This document shows positions 6,998 through 12,277 of a DNA stretch of 12,277 bases, piece by piece. The stretch spans positions 1 through 12,277 of the forward strand of contig JAUXST010000039.1 of the NCBI GenBank assembly GCA_030679805.1. Reading direction: 5' to 3'. The notes beneath the pieces are model-generated. The model did not search any database. It saw only the letters and a program-made list of their open reading frames with translations, and had not been told where the DNA came from. This stretch comes from Reyranella sp. (GTDB lineage Bacteria > Pseudomonadota > Alphaproteobacteria > Reyranellales > Reyranellaceae). Each line of letters starts with the position of its first letter. The first letter of the stretch is position 1. The position numbers and the translations under genes were made by a program.

Positions 6998-8395
6998 ATG
7001 ACAGACCTCACGACCCTCAGTATCGCCGAGGCGGGCCGCCTCATGGCGTCGAGCGAACTTACCTCGACGGCCCTCACCGAGGCATTTCTCGCGCGCATCG
7101 CGGCCGTCGATCACAAGATCGCGTGTTACATCACCGTCACGAGTGATCTTGCGCGAGCCGCCGCCCAACAGGCCGACATGGAGAGAGCGGGCGGCCTCAA
7201 CCGCGGCCTGCTGCACGGCATTCCGATTGCGCTGAAGGACATCTACGAAACCGCCGGCGTCAGGACGACGGGCCACTCGCATCTCAAGGTCGACTACGTG
7301 CCGGCAATCGATGCCGAGACGGTGAGACGCCTGAAGAGCGGCGGTGCCATCATTCTCGGCAAGCTCGCCACCCACGAGTTCGCCAACGGCGCGATGACGC
7401 CCGACCAGCCCTTCACGGCGGCGCGCAATCCCTGGAACACCGCCTATCAGCCCGGCGGATCTTCGAGTGGCTCGGGCGCCGCCGTCGCCGCCGCGCTCTG
7501 CATGGGCGCCATGGGTTCGGACACCGGTGGATCGATTAGAAATCCGGCGGGTTTCTGCGGCACCGTCGGCATCAAGCCGACCTATGGCCTGGTGAGCCGG
7601 TGCGGCATCTATCCGCTGTCGTTCAGCCTCGACACCGCGGGCCCGCTCACCTGGACAGTCGAAGATTCCGCCCTGATGCTGGACGTCCTGGCCGGCCACG
7701 ATCCCAACGACCAGGCCTCCGCGCGCGCACCGAAGGTCGATTATGGCGCGTCGGCGCACCGGCCCATCAAGGGCATGCGCATCGCGCTGGCGCGAAGCTG
7801 GTACGAAAGCGAGATCGCGAGCGTCACCCCCGAGATGAAGAAGGGCCTCGACGAGGCGGTGCGCGTGCTCAAGGACCAGGGCGCGATTGTGGAAGACGTC
7901 GTCTTCCCTGACATCCGCGACTATCACATCTGCGGTCGCGTCATCATCACCACCGAGGCGCACGCCATCCACCGCCGCGACGTGATCGAACAGCCGGAGA
8001 AGTTCGGTTACACGACGCGGCGCCGCTTCCAGCTCGGCGCTTTCCTCAGCGCCGAGCAGTATCTTTCGGCGCTGCGGTTCCGGCGCAAGCTGCAGCAGGA
8101 CACGCGTGCCGCCATGCGCGGCTACGACCTGGTGATGGCGGCCAATCAGTGGGGCGGGCCCGAGATATTCGAGGAGCCGCAGCAGATCTTCCACTTCCTC
8201 GGCAAGCCGTCGCTCTCCATGCCGTTCAACGTCACCGGCCAGCCGGCGATGACGGTGTGCTGCGGCTTCGGCAGCGACGGCTTTCCGCTGGCCTTCCAAC
8301 TCGCCGGCCGGCCGTTCGACGAGGCCAGCGTCTTCGCCGCCGGCGCCGCCTACGAACGGGCGACGCCGTGGCGGGCGCGACGGCCCATGCTTTGA
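6998..8395 (+). CDS. Amidase-signature family hydrolase
   Basis: Cytoplasmic C-N hydrolase, 465 aa, that would cleave an amide or carbamoyl bond of an imported compound. The Ser-cisSer-Lys triad is intact: Lys80 in GIPIALKD, cis-Ser155 in GGSSSGSG, and nucleophile Ser179 in DTGGSIRNP. The intervals of 75 and 24 residues match those of fatty acid amide hydrolase. The core continues through FCGTVGIKPTYGLVSRCG (187-204). The C-terminal region includes GKPSLSMPFNVTGQPAMTV (402-420), a usual family ending. No signal peptide is present. It follows the GatC/AtzG-like gene by seven bases, an arrangement seen for AtzE-AtzG and GatA-type amidases. A binding protein follows 16 bases later. It is not obviously GatA, because no gatB is present and the context is catabolic. 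Substrate unknown. A long antisense open frame across it is a codon-bias shadow. Confidence 0.93.
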   Translation: MTDLTTLSIAEAGRLMASSELTSTALTEAFLARIAAVDHKIACYITVTSDLARAAAQQADMERAGGLNRGLLHGIPIALKDIYETAGVRTTGHSHLKVDYVPAIDAETVRRLKSGGAIILGKLATHEFANGAMTPDQPFTAARNPWNTAYQPGGSSSGSGAAVAAALCMGAMGSDTGGSIRNPAGFCGTVGIKPTYGLVSRCGIYPLSFSLDTAGPLTWTVEDSALMLDVLAGHDPNDQASARAPKVDYGASAHRPIKGMRIALARSWYESEIASVTPEMKKGLDEAVRVLKDQGAIVEDVVFPDIRDYHICGRVIITTEAHAIHRRDVIEQPEKFGYTTRRRFQLGAFLSAEQYLSALRFRRKLQQDTRAAMRGYDLVMAANQWGGPEIFEEPQQIFHFLGKPSLSMPFNVTGQPAMTVCCGFGSDGFPLAFQLAGRPFDEASVFAAGAAYERATPWRARRPML

Positions 8396-8411
8396 CCGTC
8401 CGGAGAACACC

Positions 8412-10035
8412 ATGAACGACCGCAGCAACACGTTGTCACGCCGTTCAATTCTGACCGGCGTCAGCGCGCTCGCCCTGCCGATGGGCCTCGGAACTGCGGC
8501 CCGCGCCCAGGAAACCGTGGTGCGCCTCGGCATCTCGATGGCCGACGTGCCGCTCACAACTGGCCAGCCCGACCGCGGCGCCGGCGCCTGCAAGTTCACC
8601 GGCTATACGATCTACGATCCGCTGGTCGCCTGGGAGATGGACATCTCCGACCGGCCGGGCAAGCTCATCCCGGGCCTCGCCACCGAATGGAAGGTCGACG
8701 ACGGCGACAAGTCGCTCTGGGTCTTCAAACTGCGCCCGGGCGTGAAATTCCACGACGGATCGGCGTTCAATGCCGACGCCGTGGTCTGGAACTTCGACAA
8801 GGTCTTCGACACCAAGTCCCCGCAGTTCGACCAGCGCCAGGCCTCGCAGGTGCGGCCGCGCCTGCCGTCGGTCGCAAGCTACAAGAAGATCGACGACATG
8901 ACGGTCGAGGTGAAGACCAAGGTCGTCGACGCGCTCTTCCCCTACCAGATGCTCTGGTTCCTGATTTCTAGCCCCGCCCAGTGGGACAAACTCGGCAAGG
9001 ACTGGAACAAGGTCGCGTCGGAGCCGTCCCGGCACCGGCCCGTTCAAGCTCGCCCGGCTCGTGCCCCGCGAGCGCGCCGAACTGGTCAAGAACGAGGCCT
9101 ATTGGAACCCCAAGCGCATTCCCAAGGCCGATCGCGTGGTGCTGATCGTGGCCCCCGAAGCGTCGACCCGCACGGCGGCACTCTTTTCCGGCTCAGCCGA
9201 CCTGATCGAAACGCCGCCGCCCGACGCCGTCGACCGCCTGACCAAGGGCGGCATGAAGATCGTCCAGAACGTGACGCCCCACGTCTGGAACTATCACCCT
9301 TCGATGTTGCCGGGCTCGCCCTGGACCGACATCCGCCTGCGCAAGGCCGCCAACCTCGCCATCGACCGCAACGCCATCGTCCAGCTCCTGAGCGGCCTCG
9401 CCCAGCCCGCGTTCGGCCAGGTCGACCGGACCAGCCCGTGGTTCGGCAAGCCCACCTTCGAGATCAAGTACGCACCGGATCAGGCCCGCATGCTCATGAG
9501 CGCGGCAGGATTCAGCAAGGCCCAGCCGCTAAAGACCAAATTCGTGGTGGCATCTGGCGGCACCGGCCAGATGCTGTCCTTGCCCATGAACGAGGCCATC
9601 CAGGAGATGTTCAAGGACGTCTACATCGACCTCGAGTTCAAGGTGGTCGAGCTGGAAGCGCTCTATACGGCGTGGCGCGCCGGCGCCAAGGCCAAGATGA
9701 ACAAGGACGTCACCGCCAACAACATCGCTTATGTGACGTCCGATCCACTCTACGCCTTCACACGCTTCTTCGCGTCGAACCAGGCCGCACCCGTCGGCGT
9801 GAACTGGAGCAACTATGCCAGTCCCGAAGTCGACAGGCTGATTGACCAGACGCTTGCCACCTTCGATCCGGTCCAGCAGGACGCCCTGATGGCCAAGGTG
9901 CACGAGAAGGTGGTCGACGATGCCGTCCTGATCTGGGTGGTGCACGACACCAACCCGCACGCGCTGTCACCCAAGATCAAGTCCTACATCCAGGCCCAGC
10001 ACTGGTTCCAGGACCTGACGACGATCGGGGTTTAG
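8412..10035 (+). pseudogene. ABC transporter substrate-binding protein, family 5, copy 2, frameshifted
   Basis: Without the defect this would be a 540-aa periplasmic binding protein, close in length to copy 1 (535 aa). The first part (8412 to about 9029) reads MNDRSNTL onward and matches copy 1 through the block SSPAQWDKLGKDWNKVA. The remainder continues in the next frame as GTGPFKLARLVPRER to WFQDLTTIGV. Removing one C from the CCC at 9028-9030 restores PSGTGPFK, the same motif as in copy 1. As written, the first frame runs on as an Arg-rich nonsense tail to 9845. The N-terminus has a twin-arginine signal (SRRSILTG at 9-16, cut likely at ARA-Q after residue 32), unlike the Sec signal of copy 1. 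A ribosome site GGAGA is at 8402-8406. Third gene of the amidase operon. Either a recent real mutation or a single-base sequence error; the otherwise perfect reading frame makes an error or very young pseudogene likely. Confidence 0.88.
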
Positions 10036-10133
10036 CCCTTTGTCATCCTGAGCGAAGCGAAGGATCTCGCGCCCGATCAAAAGGCCATTTAGCGGGCGTC
10101 AGGTCCTTCGCCTGCGGCTCAGGACGACAAGGG
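10036..10133. repeat. Long imperfect palindrome between convergent genes (interspersed-repeat type)
   Basis: The left arm (10036-10075) and the right arm (10093-10133) are near reverse complements. Each begins from its outer end CCCTT(T)GTC(A/G)TCCTGAGC and continues to CGAAGGA and CGCCCG, with a 17-base centre. Each arm also contains its own small hairpin: ATCCT/AGGAT at 10045-10065 and GTCCT/AGGAC at 10103-10125. It lies exactly between the TAG of the binding protein and the TGA of the HAD gene. The TCATCCTGAGCGAAGCGAAGGAT core resembles a dispersed palindrome I know from many Proteobacterial genomes. It could act as a bidirectional transcription barrier, but it lacks the U-tract of a standard intrinsic terminator. 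Confidence 0.8.
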
Positions 10134-10853
10134 TCAACAGCCGATCTTCTTCGCGACCTCGACGATCGAATTGCCGACGGCGTCCCAGTCGCCTTCGGCC
10201 TTGAGATCCCGTGTCTGACCGGGGCCGTGCTCGGACGGCCGATGCACGAAGCCCGTCGACAGGCCGCACTTCTGCGCCGCCAGCAAGTCGCCATTGTGGG
10301 CCGCCACCAGCATTACCTGGTGCGGCTTCAGGTACATGCTGCTGACCACGCCGAGATAGGCCTCGGGATCGGGCTTGTAGTGATGGAAGGTCTCGCCCGA
10401 GAAGCAGTGATCCCACGGAATGCCGGCGTTCTTGGCCATGTTGATCAGCAGCGCCACGTTGCCGTTGCTGAGGGTGGCCACGACATACTTCTTCTTCATC
10501 ATGCCGATGCCCTCGACCGAGTCGGGCCACGGCCGCAGCTTGTGCCAGAGACGGGTGAATTCCCACGAACCTTCCTGGCCCGGATTCTTCAGGCTCCGCT
10601 TTTCGAGCAGCATCTCGAACGCTTCCTTGTGGAGGTCGTCGATGCGGGTCCAGGGCAACTGGCCCTTGCGCACGCGGGCCATCTGCGGCTGGTAAAGCCC
10701 GCGCCAGTCGTCGGCGAAACTCGTCCAGTCGGTCTCGATTCCATACTTCTTGCCGAGCTTGGGCAGGTCTTCGATCAGGCTGCCGCGCCAATCCACCACC
10801 GTGCCGAACACATCGAAGATGCAGACCTTCAGGTCCGAGAGATCCCTGCCCAT
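10134..10853 (-). CDS. HAD-superfamily hydrolase, haloacid dehalogenase type II-like
   Basis: Soluble HAD hydrolase, 239 aa, about the length of L-2-haloacid dehalogenases. The nucleophile Asp14 is in FDVFGTVVDW. Arg51 (in WRGLY) aligns with the halide-site Arg41 of the Pseudomonas L-DEX YL enzyme. Ser129-Asn130 lie in TLSNGN, and Lys160 in YKPDPEAY with Tyr166. In motif IV AAHNGDL (184-190), Asp189 is kept, but the enzyme's Ser175 and Asn177 are replaced by Ala184 and His186. That variant is frequent among proteins annotated as type II dehalogenases but weakens a dehalogenase claim; another small-acid or phosphate substrate is possible. The ATG at 10853 is set by GGAGG at 10863-10859; the open frame extends 33 codons upstream without a ribosome site. 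It converges on the broken binding protein across the palindrome and diverges from tag (58-base gap). Confidence 0.88.
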   Translation of the reverse strand: MGRDLSDLKVCIFDVFGTVVDWRGSLIEDLPKLGKKYGIETDWTSFADDWRGLYQPQMARVRKGQLPWTRIDDLHKEAFEMLLEKRSLKNPGQEGSWEFTRLWHKLRPWPDSVEGIGMMKKKYVVATLSNGNVALLINMAKNAGIPWDHCFSGETFHHYKPDPEAYLGVVSSMYLKPHQVMLVAAHNGDLLAAQKCGLSTGFVHRPSEHGPGQTRDLKAEGDWDAVGNSIVEVAKKIGC

Positions 10854-10858
10854 TTCTT

Positions 10859-10863
10859 CCTCC
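10859..10863 (-). promoter_or_regulatory. Ribosome binding site of the HAD hydrolase
   Basis: GGAGG on the minus strand, five bases before ATG 10853. It selects the short start (MGRDLSDLKV) over in-frame upstream ATGs, which would overlap the divergent tag gene. Confidence 0.8.
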
Positions 10864-10911
10864 GTTTGTCCCAGTGTGGCGTCTCGTGGCGCGCTTGGGT
10901 AGGGTCTGCGC

Positions 10912-11502
10912 ATGGCTTGGAAACACGACACGGTCGCCGGCACCGACGGCAAACCGCGATGCGGCTGGGCAACGGCCGATCCCCTCTACGAGAAATACCA
11001 TGACAAGGAGTGGGGTCGTCCGCTCAAGGACGACCGCCCCTTGTTCGAGCTGCTGACGCTCGAAGGCTGCCAGGCGGGGCTTTCCTGGATCACCGTGCTG
11101 CGCAAACGTGAGCACTACCGCAAGGTCTATGACGGGTTCGATCCGGCCAAGATCGCCCGCTATACACCGGCCAAGATCGCCAAGCTGCTGGCCGATCCCG
11201 GCATCATCCGCCACCGCGGCAAGATCGACGCGAGCGTCACGAATGCCAAGGCCTTCCTCAAACTAGTCGAACGCGAAGGCTCGTTTTACCGCTGGCTGCG
11301 CAAGACCGTGGGCGACCAGCCCCACGTCCGTCCCAGGACGCTGAAGGACGTGCCGGCGCGCACGGCGCAGAGTGACGCGCTGGCCAAGGCGCTCGCCAAG
11401 GAAGGCTTCAAGTTCGTGGGCTCGACCATCTGTTACGCGTTCATGCAGGCATCGGGCATGGTCGACGACCATGTCGCGGGCTGTCATCGCCGCAAGGAGT
11501 AG
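10912..11502 (+). CDS. tag: DNA-3-methyladenine glycosylase I
   Basis: Base-excision repair enzyme that removes 3-methyladenine from alkylated DNA; 196 aa. The match to E. coli Tag is strong through RCGWATADPLYEKYHDKEWG and the LEGCQAGLSWITVLRKRE stretch. The zinc ligands of Tag are all present: Cys17, His30, His187 and Cys191. The base-recognition residues correspond to Tyr29, Glu51 and Trp59 (E. coli 16, 38, 46). GIIRHRGKI at 97-105 is also conserved. The N-terminus is about 13 residues longer than in E. coli, as in many alphaproteobacterial homologues. The ATG at 10912 has only a weak AGGG site at 10901-10904. It diverges from the HAD gene, and the M81 gene follows after three bases, so those two are probably cotranscribed. 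No link to the transporter module is evident. Confidence 0.96.
   Translation: MAWKHDTVAGTDGKPRCGWATADPLYEKYHDKEWGRPLKDDRPLFELLTLEGCQAGLSWITVLRKREHYRKVYDGFDPAKIARYTPAKIAKLLADPGIIRHRGKIDASVTNAKAFLKLVEREGSFYRWLRKTVGDQPHVRPRTLKDVPARTAQSDALAKALAKEGFKFVGSTICYAFMQASGMVDDHVAGCHRRKE
11494..11499 (+). promoter_or_regulatory. Ribosome binding site selecting a TTG start
   Basis: AAGGAG lies within the last codons of tag, six bases before TTG at 11506. No in-frame ATG or GTG is near the conserved N-terminus, so this site supports TTG as the initiator of the M81 gene. Confidence 0.8.
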
Positions 11503-11505
11503 ATT

Positions 11506-12277
11506 TTGACCAAGCGTATTTTCATCGCCGCGTTGGGCACCGAAACCAACCAGTTCGTGCCCTTTCCGACCGGACGCCGCTCGTATGAGGAATACGGCGT
11601 ATGGCACGGCGATGCCACCAAGCACGAGCCGACCAGCTTCACCGCGCCGCTACATGTCTGGCGCAAGGCGGCCGAGGCGCGCGGCTGGACCGTGATCGAA
11701 GGCCTCGCCACCTTTGCCGCCCCGTCCGGCACCACCGTGCGCAAGGTCTACGAGGACTTCCGCGACGAGATCCTGGCTGGCGTGAAGGCGGCGCTCCCGC
11801 TCGATGCGGTGATCATCAATGTGCACGGCGCCATGGTGGCCGACGGTTACGACGACTGCGAAGGCGACCTCCTGTCCAAAGTGCGCGCCATCGTCGGCCC
11901 CAAGGTCGCGATCGGCGCCGAGTTCGACCTGCACTGTCACCTGAGCGCCCTGATGCTCGACAGCGCCGACGTGCTGGTGGGCTACAAGGAATACCCGCAC
12001 ACCGACACGATGGAACGCGCCGCCGAGCTGTTCGCGATCATCGCCGACACGGCCGAGGGCAAGGTGAAGCCCGTCATGGCGCGCTACGACTGCCGCATGA
12101 TCGCGCAATATCGGACCTCCGTGCCGCCGATCAACGAGTTCGTCGTTCGCATGAAGAGCCTCGAGGGCAAGGACGGCATCCTCTCGGTGTCGCTGAGCCA
12201 CGGATTCTCGTTCGCCGACGTGGAGGATGTCGGAACCCGCACCCTGGTCGTGGCCGACGGCGACCTGAAGAAGGCCG
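11506..12277 (+). CDS. M81 family metallopeptidase, MlrC/microcystinase-like (3' end outside window)
   Basis: Only the first 257 codons are present; the family is usually about 490-500 aa. The product starts MTKRIFIAALGTETNQFVPF, a typical MlrC-family opening. It continues with VIINVHGAMVADGYDDCEGD (102-121), AEFDLHCHLS (138-147) and GYKEYPHTD (159-167). Asp141, His143 and His165 have the spacing I recall for the metal ligands of MlrC (Asp167, His169, His191). No signal peptide is visible, so it is probably cytoplasmic. MlrC degrades linearised microcystin fragments, but most family members have unknown substrates and are often found near peptide ABC transporters. The start is TTG with a strong AAGGAG site, three bases after tag, so coupled translation is likely. 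The call to the family is firm; a microcystin role is not implied. Confidence 0.9.
   Translation, partial: MTKRIFIAALGTETNQFVPFPTGRRSYEEYGVWHGDATKHEPTSFTAPLHVWRKAAEARGWTVIEGLATFAAPSGTTVRKVYEDFRDEILAGVKAALPLDAVIINVHGAMVADGYDDCEGDLLSKVRAIVGPKVAIGAEFDLHCHLSALMLDSADVLVGYKEYPHTDTMERAAELFAIIADTAEGKVKPVMARYDCRMIAQYRTSVPPINEFVVRMKSLEGKDGILSVSLSHGFSFADVEDVGTRTLVVADGDLKKA

Noticed and set aside
6860..8599. 579-codon antisense open frame across the amidase
   Set aside because: High-GC shadow of a well-supported gene. The product is rich in Arg, Gly, Ala and His, has no recognisable motif, and the frame has no suitable ribosome site.
9028..9030. Programmed +1 frameshift to make the full binding protein
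   Set aside because: No slow or stop codon follows the CCC, the zero frame stays open for about 270 more codons, and such recoding is not known for this family. An error or mutation is simpler.
10043..10294. 83-codon minus-strand frame through the palindrome
   Set aside because: Translation of the repeat plus the HAD gene in another frame. It is a typical spurious small ORF over this repeat type.
10854..10911. Sigma-70 promoters in the gap between the HAD gene and tag
   Set aside because: TTGTCC (10866-10871) and TAGGGT (10900-10905) are 28 bases apart, so spacing is wrong. Promoters probably exist here but none can be placed.
11650..12201. 183-codon antisense frame within the M81 gene
   Set aside because: Shadow of the M81 reading frame, which has clear family motifs.

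Overview
The window is GC-rich, densely coding bacterial DNA. The codon bias, the small gaps, the Tat/Sec-exported family-5 binding proteins and the TCATCCTGAGCGAAGCGAAGGAT-type interspersed palindrome fit an alphaproteobacterium (Reyranella- or Rhizobiales-like). That placement is an impression and was not searched. No tRNA, rRNA, CRISPR array, insertion sequence or phage gene is visible.

Layout. (1) 40-1152 (+): complete class A dnaJ; its stop codon interlocks with the stop of the gene facing it. (2) 6659-1149 (-): a complete five-gene dipeptide/oligopeptide-type ABC importer operon in the order binding protein, permease B, permease C, DppF-like ATPase, DppD-like ATPase, with tight or overlapping junctions. 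(3) 6660-6795: a 136-bp divergent regulatory gap. It holds two back-to-back sigma-54-like -24/-12 elements, one aimed at each operon. (4) 6796-10035 (+): a 64-aa GatC/AtzG-like small protein, an amidase-signature hydrolase, and a second family-5 binding protein. The last is paralogous to the first but broken by one extra C at 9028-9030. (5) 10036-10133: a long imperfect palindrome that exactly fills the gap between two convergent genes. (6) 10853-10134 (-): HAD-family type II haloacid dehalogenase-like hydrolase. (7) 10912-11502 (+): tag, 3-methyladenine DNA glycosylase I. (8) 11506 to the window end (+): M81/MlrC-like metallopeptidase with a TTG start, truncated by the window edge.

Working model (inference). 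Regions 2-4 form one uptake-and-hydrolysis module for a nitrogenous compound: a small peptide or another amide. One importer may be served by two related binding proteins, with the amidase and its small partner acting in the cytoplasm. The paired sigma-54-like promoters would put both arms under RpoN control, as is common for nitrogen scavenging. The M81 peptidase family and HAD hydrolase nearby could belong to the same catabolic neighbourhood, but tag and dnaJ are probably unrelated. No gap exceeds 300 bp; the largest is the 136-bp divergent region.
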